A stretch of 64,000 nucleotides of DNA from positions 655,026 to 719,025 of the forward strand of contig NZ_QVQT02000002.1 of assembly GCF_003428625.2 (NCBI RefSeq). Reading direction: 5' to 3'. Below, in pieces: positions 33,885-44,109 of the stretch. The notes under the pieces were generated by a model, which did not search any database, had not been told where the DNA came from, and saw only the letters and a program-made list of their open reading frames with translations. Both the position numbers and the translations under genes were made by a program. The stretch's first letter is position 1. Every line of letters begins with the position of its first letter. The DNA comes from Paracidobacterium acidisoli. Its GTDB lineage: Bacteria > Acidobacteriota > Terriglobia > Terriglobales > Acidobacteriaceae.

Positions 33885-34478
33885 ATGTCGAAGGATTCTG
33901 AAAATCCGGCAGGTTCTCTGTCCCGTTCCTCCGACAGAGCTCCCCGAGCCACAGAGCAGCAGGACTCCGTCCTTCTGTCGCTGATCCAGGCCGGAGATCA
34001 GTCCGCCATGTCCGTCCTCTTCGATCGCTACGCCTCTTTAGTCTACTCGGTTGCGCTCCGTGTGCTGCGCACCCCGGCTGAGGCCGAAGACGTCATGCAG
34101 GAGATCCTGATTCAGCTCTGGAAAAGCCCCGGAGCCTTTGTTGCAGGACGCGGCTCACTCGGCGCATGGCTCGCCGTCGTCGCCCGCAATCGCGCCATCG
34201 ACACACTGCGCCGCCGCCGCACCGCCGACCCCATCGAGTTATTCGACCTTCCCGCAACCGGCGATCTCGCCCGCACCGCCGAGCGGAACGTCCTGATGGA
34301 AAAGGTTCGTATTGCGATACAAACATTGCCCGGCGAGCAGCAGAAGTCGCTGGAGATGGCATTTTTCGAGGGCCTCAGTCACACAGAAATTGCAGAGAAA
34401 ACCGGAGAGCCGCTGGGAACGGTGAAAACCAGAATCCGTCTCGGCCTCCTGTCCATCAGAAAGGCATTGCAGTCTTGA
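33885..34478 (+). CDS. ECF sigma factor paired with RskA
   Basis: A 197-residue ECF sigma factor of the SigK-like group. Region 2 is ALRVLRTPAEAEDVMQEILI and LWKSPGAFVAGRGSLGAWL at about 55-110; region 4 is FFEGLSHTEIAEKTGEPLGT followed by VKTRIRLGLLSIRKAL at about 150-195. ATG 33885 is preferred over TTG 33870. Its TGA overlaps the TTG start of the next gene, an RskA anti-sigma factor, so the two are made together. Confidence 0.93.
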   Translation: MSKDSENPAGSLSRSSDRAPRATEQQDSVLLSLIQAGDQSAMSVLFDRYASLVYSVALRVLRTPAEAEDVMQEILIQLWKSPGAFVAGRGSLGAWLAVVARNRAIDTLRRRRTADPIELFDLPATGDLARTAERNVLMEKVRIAIQTLPGEQQKSLEMAFFEGLSHTEIAEKTGEPLGTVKTRIRLGLLSIRKALQS

Positions 34479-35293
34479 GCGCGCAGCACATCCCGGAAGA
34501 CGACCTGACCCTCTACGCCATGCAGGCGCTCGCGCCTGACGAAATGCGCGAGGTGCAGACGCATCTGGATCAGTGTGCGCAGTGCCGCGATGCTCTCGCG
34601 TCCGCACTCGGAGACATGGCGCTGCTGGCTCTCAGCGTGGAGGAGCAACCCCTGCCCGCCGGCGCGCGCGAGCGCTTCCTCAGCCGCATCGACGAAGCCC
34701 CCGCCGGCATCGCCGTCGTCGAAGCTCCCCGTCATGAAACTCCCCGTTCGGAGTATCCGGAGGAGTCCTTCCGCCGTGGCAGAACCGGCATCTTCGGCTG
34801 GCTCGGATGGGTCGCTGCCGCAGCCTGCCTCGCCGGCGCCGTCTTCCTGTACAACGGAAACACCCGTCTGCAGCGCGAGCTCAGCCAGACGGAGTATCAG
34901 AACGCGCAGTACCAGGCCGGCATGCAGCGCGCCCAGGATCTCATGGATCTTCTCACCGCTCCGCAGGCCTCCCAGGTCACGCTGACGGAGACGAAGCAGA
35001 TCCCGCATCCCTCCGGACACGCCATCTATCTTCCGAAGAAGGGCGCGCTCATCTTCGTCGCCAGCAATCTCAATCCGCTGCCGCCGAACAAAACGTATGA
35101 GCTCTGGCTCATCCCCGCCAGCGGCAAGGCGCCCGTGCCCGCCGGTCTCTTCCGTCCCGATACCTCCGGAGCCGCGTCCATCGTTCTGCCGCCGCTTCCC
35201 TCCGGTGTTGCCGCCAAAGCCTTCGGTGTGACCATCGAAGATCTTCAGGGCTCGCAGACTCCCACACTGCCCATCATCATGTCGGGCGAGTAG
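34475..35293 (+). CDS. RskA-type membrane anti-sigma factor
   Basis: A 272-residue anti-sigma factor starting at TTG 34475, overlapping the sigma stop codon. The zinc-finger helix is YAMQALAPDEMREVQTHLDQ with HLDQCAQC as the HxxxCxxC site. A membrane segment follows at about 107-128 (GWLGWVAAAACLAGAVFLYN) and then a coiled stretch. The C-terminal RskA domain (about 170-272) shows LIFVASNLNPLPPNKTYELW and GVTIEDLQGSQTPTLPIIMS. It would sequester the preceding sigma factor until regulated proteolysis releases it. Confidence 0.92.
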   Translation: MSAQHIPEDDLTLYAMQALAPDEMREVQTHLDQCAQCRDALASALGDMALLALSVEEQPLPAGARERFLSRIDEAPAGIAVVEAPRHETPRSEYPEESFRRGRTGIFGWLGWVAAAACLAGAVFLYNGNTRLQRELSQTEYQNAQYQAGMQRAQDLMDLLTAPQASQVTLTETKQIPHPSGHAIYLPKKGALIFVASNLNPLPPNKTYELWLIPASGKAPVPAGLFRPDTSGAASIVLPPLPSGVAAKAFGVTIEDLQGSQTPTLPIIMSGE

Positions 35294-35446
35294 CGTGCGC
35301 AGACCGGCTCATACGACGGCTTTCCGTGTCCATGCGGCATAAACGCAGACAGCCTCCGCATCCTTCACCGAAAAAGCTCAGCCGCGGCTCCTCCCTCTGC
35401 CGAGCTTTCGCCTTCCATCGCGCATCCACTACACTGTCGGGGTCTT

Positions 35447-36166
35447 ATGCCAACAAAGAAACGCTCTGCCAGGCAAGCCGTTACCCTGGCCGTCGACATC
35501 GGCGGCACCGGGATAAAAATCATGACACTCGACCACGCGGGCAAGCCTCTCTCCGAGCGCCTGCGCGCTCTTACGCCCGATCCGCCCACGCCGTCGCGTA
35601 TGCTTTCCGTGCTCGACCGCCTGCGCGCGAAGGTCGGAGCCTTTGACCGCGTCAGCGTCGGTTATCCCGGTGTCGTCAAGCAGGGAGTCACCCTCACCGC
35701 CGCCAATCTTCATCACAAATGGTTGGGCTTTCCTCTCCAGGCCGAGCTTGAAAAGCGCTGGAAGAAGCCCGTGCGCGTCGCGAATGACGCAGCCGTTCAG
35801 GGCTTCGGCGCCATCCAGGGCCGCGGGGTCGAGCTCATCATCACGCTCGGCACCGGCATGGGCACGGCACTCTTCACCGATGGCCGCCTCTGCCCCGGCC
35901 TCGAATTCGGCCACCACCCCTGGCACAAGGGAAAGAGCTACGAAGACTTCCTCGGCCGCCGCGGCCTGAAGAAATACGGCGAAAAGCGGTGGAACAAGCT
36001 CCTCGAAAAAGCCATCGCGCAAACATCGGCCACCTTCAACTGGGACCACCTCTATCTCGGCGGCGGCAATGCCAGACTGATCTGTCTCAAACTGGAGCCC
36101 AATCTCACCATCGTCTCCAATGAAGACGGCCTGCTTGGCGGCGCGGCGTTGTGGCGCTACGAGTAA
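35447..36166 (+). CDS. ROK-family kinase, polyphosphate glucokinase-like
   Basis: A 239-residue sugar kinase of the ROK superfamily, most like polyphosphate glucokinase in length and motifs. The phosphate loop is LAVDIGGTGIKIMTLDHAG, the catalytic aspartate is in RVANDAAVQGFGAIQGRG, and the second phosphate motif is LGTGMGTALFTDG. FGHHPWHKGKSYEDFLG and LGGGNARLI follow. It should phosphorylate glucose at C6 with polyphosphate or ATP; donor choice cannot be settled by eye. It stands alone between the RskA and ParD genes. Confidence 0.85.
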   Translation: MPTKKRSARQAVTLAVDIGGTGIKIMTLDHAGKPLSERLRALTPDPPTPSRMLSVLDRLRAKVGAFDRVSVGYPGVVKQGVTLTAANLHHKWLGFPLQAELEKRWKKPVRVANDAAVQGFGAIQGRGVELIITLGTGMGTALFTDGRLCPGLEFGHHPWHKGKSYEDFLGRRGLKKYGEKRWNKLLEKAIAQTSATFNWDHLYLGGGNARLICLKLEPNLTIVSNEDGLLGGAALWRYE

Positions 36167-36197
36167 AAAAGGCGTGCAGGCCGGACGGAAACCACTT

Positions 36198-36216
36198 TAT
36201 GGCAATTTTTGCCATA
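36198..36216. promoter_or_regulatory. ParD operator palindrome
   Basis: TATGGCAA-TTT-TTGCCATA is a perfect 8+3+8 inverted repeat 33 bases before parD. Its right arm contains TTGCCA, a plausible -35, so antitoxin binding would block the promoter. No strong -10 was seen downstream. Confidence 0.6.
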
Positions 36217-36249
36217 GCGGTGCTACGCTAACGATGTACGGGAGCAGCC

Positions 36250-36510
36250 ATGCCGACTCGCAACGTTCATCTAACTCCGGAACTCGACTCCTTCGTGAGC
36301 GAAAAAATCCAGAGTGGCCGCTATGACAATGCCAGTGAGGTCATCCGCGCCGGCCTTCGGGCACTCGAACAGGCGGAGCTGGAAGACAAGGCAAAGGTCG
36401 AAGCCCTTCGGACCGCGATTCAGGCCGGTATCGACAGCCGCATCGCAAAGGGTGATGTGATTGGCCGGACCCGCGCCTATCTTCGCGAGCTTGCGGCAAA
36501 GACGGCCTGA
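36250..36510 (+). CDS. parD: ParD-family antitoxin
   Basis: An 86-residue antitoxin with the ribbon-helix-helix N-terminus typical of ParD: RNVHLTPELDSFVSEKIQSG, then RYDNASEVIRAGLRALEQAE. The charged C-terminal part (ALRTAIQAGIDSRIAKGDVI) should bind the toxin. GGGAG precedes the ATG. The toxin gene begins three bases after its TGA stop. Confidence 0.9.
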   Translation: MPTRNVHLTPELDSFVSEKIQSGRYDNASEVIRAGLRALEQAELEDKAKVEALRTAIQAGIDSRIAKGDVIGRTRAYLRELAAKTA

Positions 36511-36512
36511 GC

Positions 36513-36815
36513 TTGCGGGTATATCGTCTGTCGCGCCTCGCGGAAGCAGACCTTAGAAACATTGTTCATTACACATTCGCAACCTGGGGAGAAGAGCAGG
36601 CAGACCGTTATCTGAACGGTCTGGCGGAATGCTTTGGCCGCATCGCGCAGATGCCTTTACTCGGGCGGGCGTGCGATTCCATCTATCCGGGCTTCCGGCG
36701 TATGGAAGAAGGAAGGCATGTCATCTTTTACAGACCGGAGGAGTATGGCGCCTTTATCAGCAGAGTTCTCCACCAGAGCATGCTGCCGGATGAGCAGATA
36801 TTCACGGATCGCTGA
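36513..36815 (+). CDS. parE: ParE-family toxin
   Basis: A 100-residue ParE/RelE-fold toxin: RVYRLSRLAEADLRNIVHYT, TWGEEQADRYLNGLAECFGR, GRACDSIYPGFRRMEEGRHV and IFYRP near the C-terminus. ParE toxins act on DNA gyrase. Translation starts at TTG 36513, just after parD, so the pair is an operon. It is the third toxin-antitoxin pair in the window. Confidence 0.9.
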   Translation: MRVYRLSRLAEADLRNIVHYTFATWGEEQADRYLNGLAECFGRIAQMPLLGRACDSIYPGFRRMEEGRHVIFYRPEEYGAFISRVLHQSMLPDEQIFTDR

Positions 36816-36884
36816 ATATCCCGATCTTCTCCGGCTCACGGCAGTCGCCTGACTGCCGTAAGCTCCTCATCGAGAGAACAGCAA

Positions 36885-39800
36885 CTATACAGCCACCCGC
36901 GACGCATGCAGATACTGCAGCGGATTTACCGTCGTCTGCCTGCGCTGGAGCGCGGCAATCCCTTCGGCCGCGGCGCGGGCCGCAGCCAGCGTGGTGATCG
37001 TCGGAATGCGCGCCAGCACGGCAGCGCGGCGAATCGCCTTCTCATCGAAGAACGTGTCCTGCCCGTGCGGTGTGTTCACGATCAGCTGAATGCGGTCGCC
37101 CTTGATCAGATCGACGACATTCGGGCGGCCCTCCTTCACCTTGTACACGCGCTCGACCAGCATCCCCGCCTGCTCCAGAACCCTCGCCGTTCCCTCCGTC
37201 GCAACCAGGTGGAAGCCAAGCTCCACATACTGCCGCGCCAGATCGGCGAAGTTCGTCTTGTCGCGGTCGTTCACGCTGAAGAACACCGTGCCCTTCAGCG
37301 GCAGCGTCAGGCCCGCCGAAAGCTGCGCCTTGGCAAAGGCCTCGCCAAAGTTATCGGCCACGCCCATCACTTCGCCCGTCGAGCGCATCTCCGGTCCCAG
37401 TACCGTGTCCACGCCCGGAAACTTATTCCACGGAAACACCGGCGACTTCACAAAGTAGTGCGCGCCCGTTCCCAGGTCTTTGCGCTGCGCTATATTCTGC
37501 GGCAGAAACTCCCGCAGCTTCCGGCCCGTCATCAGCCGCGAGGCAATCTTCGCCAGCGGCACGCCCGTGGCCTTCGACACATACGGCACCGTGCGCGAGG
37601 CGCGCGGATTCACTTCGATCACGAAGACCTTCTCCGCCTGTCCCGCCTTCCGCTGAATCGCAAACTGCAGGTTCACCAGGCCGATCACGTTCAGCGCCAG
37701 CGCCAGCCTGCGCGTATAGGTGCGCAGCGTCTCCAGCGTCGAGGCCGACAGATCCACCGCAGGCAGCACGCACGACGAGTCGCCCGAGTGTATCCCCGCC
37801 TCTTCAATGTGCTGCATGATGCCGGCAATCACCACATCCTCGCCGTCGCACAGCGCGTCCACGTCCACTTCCACCGCATCTTCGAGGAAGTGATCGATCA
37901 GCACCGGCCGCTCCTGCGAGTACTCGACGGCCTCCTTCATGTAGCGTGAAACCGCATCGCTGTCGTACGCGATCACCATCGCGCGTCCGCCCAGCACATA
38001 CGAAGGCCGCACCAGCACCGGATATCCGATCCGCTCCGCGCCCGAAACAGCCTCTTCCACACTCGTCGCCATCACGCCCGGCGGCTGCGGAATCTCCAGG
38101 TCTTCGAGCAGTTTTCCGAAGCGCCTGCGGTCCTCGGCAAGGTCGATCGACTCCGGCGACGTTCCGATGATCGGCACGCCCGCCGCCTTCAGCCGCAGCG
38201 CCAGGTTCAGCGGTGTCTGTCCTCCGAACTGCACGATCATGCCGATCTCTGCGCCGCTCGAAGCCTCATGCTCGTACACCGCCAGCACGTCTTCGAGCGT
38301 CAGCGGCTCGAAGTACAGACGATCGCTCGTGTCGTAATCCGTCGAAACCGTCTCCGGATTGCAGTTCACCATGATCGTCTCGTAGCCGTCTTCCTTCAGT
38401 GCAAAGGCTGCGTGGCAGCAGCAGTAATCGAACTCGATGCCCTGCCCGATGCGGTTCGGGCCGCTGCCCAGAATAATCACCTTGCGCTTCGCCGTCGGCG
38501 CCGCTTCGTCTTCCTCGTCGTAGGTTGAGTACAGATACGGCGTCATGCTCTCGAACTCGGCCGCGCACGTATCCACCAGCTTGTATACCGGCCGCAGCCC
38601 CTGCTGCTGGCGCATCTCGCGCACACGCGCAACGCCTTCTTTGCCGGCAAGCCCCCATCCCTCGGCCAGCCGCTCGTCCGAGATGCCCATGCGCTTCGCT
38701 TTACGTAACAGCTCCGGTGACATATTGTCCGGCGACTCCGCCGCCACCGCCGCAATCGTGTCCGTCACTTCCTTGATGTGGAAGAGGAACCACGGGTCCA
38801 TCGCCGTCATCCGCGCCACTTCGCGCACGGAAAAGCCCTGGCGGAAGGCAAAGCGAATGTAATCCAGCCGCTCCGGCTGCGGCGTCACCAGCCGCTGCGT
38901 CAGACGCCGCGGCTCCAGCACTTCGGCTCCCACCCGCTTGCCGGTTTCGAGTGAGCGCAGCGCCTTCATCAGCGATTCCTTGAAGGTGCGGCCGATCGCC
39001 ATCACCTCGCCCACCGACTTCATCTGCGGGCTCAGGTTCTCATCCGCGCCGGGAAACTTCTCGAACTGCCACTTCGGAATCTTGACCACGACATAATCGA
39101 TCGTCGGCTCAAAGCACGCCGGGGTCATCTTCGTAATGTCGTTCGGAATCTCATCGAGCGTATAGCCCACCGCCAGCTTCGCCGCGATCTTTGCAATCGG
39201 GAAGCCCGTCGCCTTCGACGCCAGGGCCGAGGAGCGCGACACGCGCGGGTTCATCTCGATCACCGTCATGCGTCCCGTCCCCGGATGCACCGCGAACTGC
39301 ACATTCGAGCCGCCCGTCTCAACGCCGATCTCGCGCATCACGCGAATCGCCGCATCGCGCATCGACTGGTACTCCCGGTCGGTCAGCGTCTGCGCCGGAG
39401 CCACCGTGATCGAGTCGCCCGTATGCACGCCCATCGGATCGAAGTTCTCGATCGAGCAGATGATGATGACGTTATCGGCGAGATCGCGCATCACCTCCAG
39501 CTCGAACTCCTTCCAGCCCAGCACCGACTCTTCGATCAGGCACTCATGCACCGGCGAAAGATCGAGTCCGCGCGAAAGAATCTCCATCATCTCTTCGCGG
39601 TTGTACGCAATACCGCCGCCCGAGCCGCCCAGCGTGAAGGAAGGACGGATAATCGCCGGAAAACCGATCTTCGCCGTGAAATCGATGCCGTCGCGCAGGT
39701 TGTTCACCAGCGCCGAGCGCGGCACGTCGAGGCCGATGCGCGTCATCGCGTCCTTGAACAGCAGCCGGTCTTCGGCCTTCTTGATCGCTTCGAGCTTCGC

Positions 39801-40181
39801 GCCGATCAGCTCCACGTCGTACTTGTCGAGAATGCCCGCATCCGCCAGATCGACGGCCAGGTTCAGCGCCGTCTGCCCGCCCACCGTCGGCAGCAGCGCA
39901 AATTTTCCGGTGCGGCCTTCGTCTCTGAGCATCTGCGACTCGATGCGCAGAATCTCCTCGACGTACTCCTTCGTCAGCGGCTCGATGTACGTGCGATCGG
40001 CCAGCTCCGGATCGGTCATGATCGTGGCCGGGTTCGAATTCACCAGCACCACTTCATATCCCTCGGCCTTCAGCGCCTTGCACGCCTGCGTGCCCGAGTA
40101 GTCGAACTCCGCCGACTGGCCGATCACGATCGGCCCCGAGCCGATCACGAGAATCTTGGTGATGTCATTCCTGCGTGGCAT
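36885..40181 (-). CDS. carB: Carbamoyl-phosphate synthase large subunit
   Basis: Makes carbamoyl phosphate from ammonia (channelled from CarA), bicarbonate and two ATP, for pyrimidine and arginine synthesis. The 1098 residues include two homologous ATP-grasp halves ([40 protein letters not shown]), each with the family's GGSGGGIA or GGRAMVIA loop and [20 protein letters not shown] / [22 protein letters not shown]-terminal MGS-like allosteric domain lies at about 960-1080 ([20 protein letters not shown]). carA lies 108 bases upstream with a terminator between. Confidence 0.98.
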   Translation of the reverse strand: MPRRNDITKILVIGSGPIVIGQSAEFDYSGTQACKALKAEGYEVVLVNSNPATIMTDPELADRTYIEPLTKEYVEEILRIESQMLRDEGRTGKFALLPTVGGQTALNLAVDLADAGILDKYDVELIGAKLEAIKKAEDRLLFKDAMTRIGLDVPRSALVNNLRDGIDFTAKIGFPAIIRPSFTLGGSGGGIAYNREEMMEILSRGLDLSPVHECLIEESVLGWKEFELEVMRDLADNVIIICSIENFDPMGVHTGDSITVAPAQTLTDREYQSMRDAAIRVMREIGVETGGSNVQFAVHPGTGRMTVIEMNPRVSRSSALASKATGFPIAKIAAKLAVGYTLDEIPNDITKMTPACFEPTIDYVVVKIPKWQFEKFPGADENLSPQMKSVGEVMAIGRTFKESLMKALRSLETGKRVGAEVLEPRRLTQRLVTPQPERLDYIRFAFRQGFSVREVARMTAMDPWFLFHIKEVTDTIAAVAAESPDNMSPELLRKAKRMGISDERLAEGWGLAGKEGVARVREMRQQQGLRPVYKLVDTCAAEFESMTPYLYSTYDEEDEAAPTAKRKVIILGSGPNRIGQGIEFDYCCCHAAFALKEDGYETIMVNCNPETVSTDYDTSDRLYFEPLTLEDVLAVYEHEASSGAEIGMIVQFGGQTPLNLALRLKAAGVPIIGTSPESIDLAEDRRRFGKLLEDLEIPQPPGVMATSVEEAVSGAERIGYPVLVRPSYVLGGRAMVIAYDSDAVSRYMKEAVEYSQERPVLIDHFLEDAVEVDVDALCDGEDVVIAGIMQHIEEAGIHSGDSSCVLPAVDLSASTLETLRTYTRRLALALNVIGLVNLQFAIQRKAGQAEKVFVIEVNPRASRTVPYVSKATGVPLAKIASRLMTGRKLREFLPQNIAQRKDLGTGAHYFVKSPVFPWNKFPGVDTVLGPEMRSTGEVMGVADNFGEAFAKAQLSAGLTLPLKGTVFFSVNDRDKTNFADLARQYVELGFHLVATEGTARVLEQAGMLVERVYKVKEGRPNVVDLIKGDRIQLIVNTPHGQDTFFDEKAIRRAAVLARIPTITTLAAARAAAEGIAALQRRQTTVNPLQYLHASRVAV

Positions 40182-40223
40182 CTCTGCTCTGCATCCTCTG
40201 AAAAGTGTTCTTCGCTGATCTCA

Positions 40224-40253
40224 TAAAAATGGCGGGAGACTATGCCCCGCCAT
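40224..40253 (-). terminator. Intrinsic terminator between carA and carB
   Basis: On the minus strand ATGGCGGG (40253-40246) pairs with CCCGCCAT (40236-40229) around a 9-nt loop, followed at once by TTTTATGA. It should reduce or condition read-through from carA into carB. Confidence 0.72.
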
Positions 40254-40289
40254 TCGGACCATGCAACATAAAAATTTGCTGCTGCCGTT

Positions 40290-41420
40290 TCATCCCTTCC
40301 ACTCCTCCATCATTTTGCGGAAGTCATGGAACAGATAGTTGGAGTCGTGCGGACCGGGGCTCGCCTCCGGGTGGTACTGCACGCTGAAGAGCGGCAACGT
40401 TCTGTGGCGCAGCCCCTCCAGCGTATTGTCGTTCAGGTCGATGTGCGTCAGGTCCACTTCGTTCACGTTCATCGACTCCGGATCAACCGCGAAGTTGTGA
40501 TTGTGGCAGGTGATCTCCACCTTACCCGTCACGCTGTTCTTTACCGGATGATTCCCGCCATGATGCCCGAACTTCAGCTTGTACGTTCTGCCGCCCAGCG
40601 CCAGCCCGATCAGCTGATGCCCCAGGCAGATCCCAAAGATCGGCTTCTTCCCCGCCAGCCTGCGGATATTCTCCTGCGCGTAGGTCACCGGCTCCGGATC
40701 GCCCGGCCCGTTCGACAGAAAGATGCCGTCCGGATTCAGCGAAAGCACATCCTCCGCCGAGGTCTGCGCCGGAACCACCGTCACCCGGCATCCCTCGCGC
40801 GACAGCATGCGCAGAATGTTGTGCTTGATGCCGAAGTCGTACGCCACCACGTGCAGGTCAGGCCGCGCCGTCTCCTCGACCGGCTCATCGGTGCGCAGCG
40901 GATCGACGCCGTCGTCCTCCCACTCATAGCGCGCCTTGGTCGAAACCACCTTCGCCAGGTCCGTCCCGTCCATCCTGCGGATCGCGCGCGCCTTCTTCAC
41001 CAGCGCATCCGGATCGCTCTCGATCGACGAGATTACGCCCCGCATCACGCCGTTGGTGCGCAGATGCCGCACCAGCGCCCGCGTGTCGATCTCCGAGATC
41101 GCCGGCACCTGATACCGCTCCAGATATTCGTCCGTTACCTGCTGTGAACGCCAGTTCGAGCTGATCGGGGAAAACTCCCGTGTCACCAGGCCTTCAATAT
41201 AGGGCTTGTTCGCTTCATTATCGGCAGCGTTGGTTCCGTAATTACCAATCTGAGGATTGGTCAGAACCACAATCTGCCCGGCATAGGAAGGATCGGTGAA
41301 TATCTCCTGATAGCCGGTTAAAGAAGTATTGAAAACGACTTCGCCATAGCATTCGCCTTTCGCGCCATGGCCCTCACCGCGGAAGATGCGCCCGTCTTCG
41401 AGCGCAAGAATCGCCTGCAT
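40290..41420 (-). CDS. carA: Carbamoyl-phosphate synthase small subunit
   Basis: Glutaminase subunit that supplies ammonia to CarB. A 376-residue protein: the N-terminal CPSase domain ([35 protein letters not shown]) and a class I glutamine amidotransferase domain with nucleophile Cys in [16 protein letters not shown] and the His/Glu pair in [14 protein letters not shown]. The ATG at 41420 has GGAG five bases before it; the frame is open to 41444. A minus-strand TAGAAT (41455-41450) is a candidate -10. Confidence 0.97.
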   Translation of the reverse strand: MQAILALEDGRIFRGEGHGAKGECYGEVVFNTSLTGYQEIFTDPSYAGQIVVLTNPQIGNYGTNAADNEANKPYIEGLVTREFSPISSNWRSQQVTDEYLERYQVPAISEIDTRALVRHLRTNGVMRGVISSIESDPDALVKKARAIRRMDGTDLAKVVSTKARYEWEDDGVDPLRTDEPVEETARPDLHVVAYDFGIKHNILRMLSREGCRVTVVPAQTSAEDVLSLNPDGIFLSNGPGDPEPVTYAQENIRRLAGKKPIFGICLGHQLIGLALGGRTYKLKFGHHGGNHPVKNSVTGKVEITCHNHNFAVDPESMNVNEVDLTHIDLNDNTLEGLRHRTLPLFSVQYHPEASPGPHDSNYLFHDFRKMMEEWKG

Positions 41421-41578
41421 TGCTTCTCCGTCGAGTGGATTCAATAGATTCTATCAGGTGATGGCGGCCCATGCGAGGGAACTTCTGCCCATGCACGCAT
41501 TCTCTGCAGAAGCACCTTCCACCGCGCCCCGCAGCTCCCGGAGCAATATGCTCCGCAAAGAAAGAACAATACGCTCCG

Positions 41579-41616
41579 CAAAAGAAAAACGGCCCGGAAC
41601 ACATTGCCCAGGCCGT
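41579..41616 (-). terminator. Terminator after the TolC-family gene
   Basis: Minus strand ACGGCC (41616-41611) pairs with GGCCGT (41594-41589), followed by TTTTCTTTTG. It separates the porin gene from carA. Two imperfect direct repeats containing CGCTCCGCAAA (about 41548-41590) overlap its T-run. Confidence 0.7.
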
Positions 41617-41635
41617 CTCTGTCTGCCGCTTCCCG

Positions 41636-43840
41636 TTACTGCTGCGGAGGATTTGCAGGCGGCTGCGGCTGAGAAGCAGGCGGCTGTTCCTGATTCTGCG
41701 GCTGCTGCTCCTGCTTCTCCAGCTGCTGCTGCTGCGCCGGAACCGTCACTTCCTGCTCCTGCTTTGCCGGCTCCAGCCCCGGAATCGTCGGCTGCGTATT
41801 GATCGTTCCCGTCGCCGCGTCTGCAATCGAGATCCCGTAACGATCCAGCGTGCTCGCCAGAAGCTCCGCCAGGTTGGCACGGTCGATCGCATAACGCGCC
41901 GTCGTCGAGATCACGCTGTTCTCCGCCGTCGCCAGGTTGCGCTGCTGCTGCAGCACATTGGCCGTCGTCGACGCGCCCAGATGCAGCTTCTTGATCTCCG
42001 AATCCAGACTCTGCCGGTTGTAGTCCCGGTTCGCCAGCGCCGCCTTCACCGCCGCGCGATCGTTGGTCAGCGCATACTGCCCGTTGATCACGTTCATGTG
42101 GATCTGCACATACGCCTGCGCCAGCCGCATCTGCGCCTGGCGGTACTCCAGCATCGACCGCGCCTGCTCCGCCTGGCCCGTCCGGTTGCGGATCGGAATG
42201 TTGATGTTGAAGCCCACGCCCTTGTTCGGCGAGCTGCCGTTGAACAGGTTTCCGAAGGCCGTAGAGTAGTTCACGCTCGCATACTGGTTCGGCGGGCATG
42301 GAACGACGGCTCCGCTGGTATCGAAATTCAGGCAGTTCGGACCCTGCGCGCCGCCCTGAGCCGATGCCCCGTAAAACGCATAGACATCCACCTGCGGCAG
42401 CAGGCCGTTCTTCACGCCCTTCAGTGTCAGCTCGTCATTCTTCAGCGTCAGAATGTCCTGCTCCACCGCCGGGCTGTTGGCATCCGCCTGCCGTACCAGA
42501 TCGTCCACCGCCGTGTGCTCCTCCGGCGTCTCCAGCAGGCTCACGCGGTCCGTGGGAATGATCGGCGCATTCGCCAGCCGCGGATCGTCCAGGTTCCGCG
42601 AGATGGCCTGCTTCATCACCAGCTGCTGATACTCGAGGTTGCTCTGCGAGGTAATCAGCGCCTGCTGATCGCTCGCCACCTGGCTCTGCGCGTTCACCAC
42701 GTCCAGCGGAGCCAGCGTGCCGATCTGCAATTGCTTCTGGTCGTCGGAGAGCAGCCGCGCCGACTGATCGATCGCCCGCTGCTTCGCCTGCAGGTCTTCA
42801 TACGAGCTCACCAGGCCCCAGTAGATGTTCTCCACCTGGTTGATCGTGTACAGCAGCTGCTCGCGGAAGGCGGAATCCGCAATCCGGCGGTCATTCTGCG
42901 CCTGCACCATAAAGCGTCCGTTCACGCCCCACCCAAAGCCCTGCAGCAGGTGCTGCGTTACCTGCGCGTTGAACGATGTCGACAACTGCGGGCTATAGAT
43001 GGTGAACGGGGCATTCGTCGTCAGGCGGGTGTTCTGGAAGCCCACCTGCAGCGCCGTGCCGGTAATGAATCCCTGGTTGTAGGTGAAGTTGTACTCGTTC
43101 GTATTCGCGTCGGTTGCCGAAAACGAGCTCACCGGAGGAAGATGCTGCCGCTCCAGCTGGATCGTCCCCGTCAGATACGGGTCCAGGTTCTCCGGGACCG
43201 TTCCGCCGCCGTTGGTCGATAAAGCCAGTCCGCCCGATCCGGTGCCCGCGCCGCCCGCCGCCGTCGACGTGCCGCCCGGTCCGCCGCCGGTGCTCACCGT
43301 CGAGCCCGTGCCGCCGATCGTTCCCGTCACCGTGCCCGCGCTTACGCCCAGCAGCGACGATCCGGCCCGCGCGCGCAGCAGATCGGTATCGGCAATGTTC
43401 AGGTTCACGCGCTGAATCGCGATGTCGTAGTTGTTCTGCAGCGCCAGCAGCACCGCATCGCCCAGGCTCAGGTAAATCTTGCCGTCCTTTACCAGATCGT
43501 TCAGGTGCAGCGAATTCAGCAGATTCGGAGGCGGCACCGTCACTGCCTCATACGGCCGCAGCGGATTTGGAAAATACCCACGCGGCTTCGCAAAATCCTG
43601 ATTGCCCGGCCGCATGAACAGCGGCTGGGTAAAGTTAGGCGGCGGAGCGCCGGGCAGCGTCTGCTGCGCCCCGTCCGGCTGGGTCTGCGCCGCCGGCGCA
43701 GCCTGAAAACCCATGGCACCGGCCGGCATCGTGCCGACCAGCAGGCAGCAGACCGCCGCCGTGCCCTTTAACTTCTGAAACGTGCTGGAACTGCTCTTTT
43801 CCTGCTTCCACTTCTCACCACGCACTGGCAAAAATTGCAT
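41636..43840 (-). CDS. TolC-family outer-membrane efflux protein
   Basis: A 734-residue outer-membrane channel protein of the TolC/OEP type. A signal sequence near the start (LKGTAAVCCLLVGTMPAGAM) precedes two OEP repeats, with helices such as LSLGDAVLLALQNNYDIAIQ and LGTLAPLDVVNAQSQVASDQ-type sequence (QIGTLAPLDVVNAQSQVASD). A Gly/Thr-rich insertion (about 185-225) and a Pro/Gln-rich C-terminal tail of about 40 residues are unusual. ATG 43840 follows GGAG; GTG 43852 is an alternative. No adaptor or pump gene is adjacent. Confidence 0.86.
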   Translation of the reverse strand: MQFLPVRGEKWKQEKSSSSTFQKLKGTAAVCCLLVGTMPAGAMGFQAAPAAQTQPDGAQQTLPGAPPPNFTQPLFMRPGNQDFAKPRGYFPNPLRPYEAVTVPPPNLLNSLHLNDLVKDGKIYLSLGDAVLLALQNNYDIAIQRVNLNIADTDLLRARAGSSLLGVSAGTVTGTIGGTGSTVSTGGGPGGTSTAAGGAGTGSGGLALSTNGGGTVPENLDPYLTGTIQLERQHLPPVSSFSATDANTNEYNFTYNQGFITGTALQVGFQNTRLTTNAPFTIYSPQLSTSFNAQVTQHLLQGFGWGVNGRFMVQAQNDRRIADSAFREQLLYTINQVENIYWGLVSSYEDLQAKQRAIDQSARLLSDDQKQLQIGTLAPLDVVNAQSQVASDQQALITSQSNLEYQQLVMKQAISRNLDDPRLANAPIIPTDRVSLLETPEEHTAVDDLVRQADANSPAVEQDILTLKNDELTLKGVKNGLLPQVDVYAFYGASAQGGAQGPNCLNFDTSGAVVPCPPNQYASVNYSTAFGNLFNGSSPNKGVGFNINIPIRNRTGQAEQARSMLEYRQAQMRLAQAYVQIHMNVINGQYALTNDRAAVKAALANRDYNRQSLDSEIKKLHLGASTTANVLQQQRNLATAENSVISTTARYAIDRANLAELLASTLDRYGISIADAATGTINTQPTIPGLEPAKQEQEVTVPAQQQQLEKQEQQPQNQEQPPASQPQPPANPPQQ

Positions 43841-44109
43841 TCGCTTCTCCACGATTCACAACAGTTCTGCGATTTGCGCCGCTCCCTGCCCCGGCGTCTT
43901 CGCCTTTGCCGAAGATTGCCTTCCGGTCCGGATGCAGCGCTGCCTTCATCCTTTGACCGGGCGACCTCCGGTCTTTCTCAGATACGCGATCTTCCCCCGC
44001 TTCGTTCCCCCGTGAACCTGCCAGGGGTAAACCGCTGAGTACGATGCGCATCCCGATTCGTTTTCCTTTAGATCGCACACAGATGGAAAATGATTAAAAA
44101 TCTTGTGTA

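Noticed and set aside
41471-43222. 583-codon plus-strand open frame opposite the TolC-family gene
   Set aside because: Arg/His/Leu-rich shadow; it also crosses the terminator and promoter region of carA.
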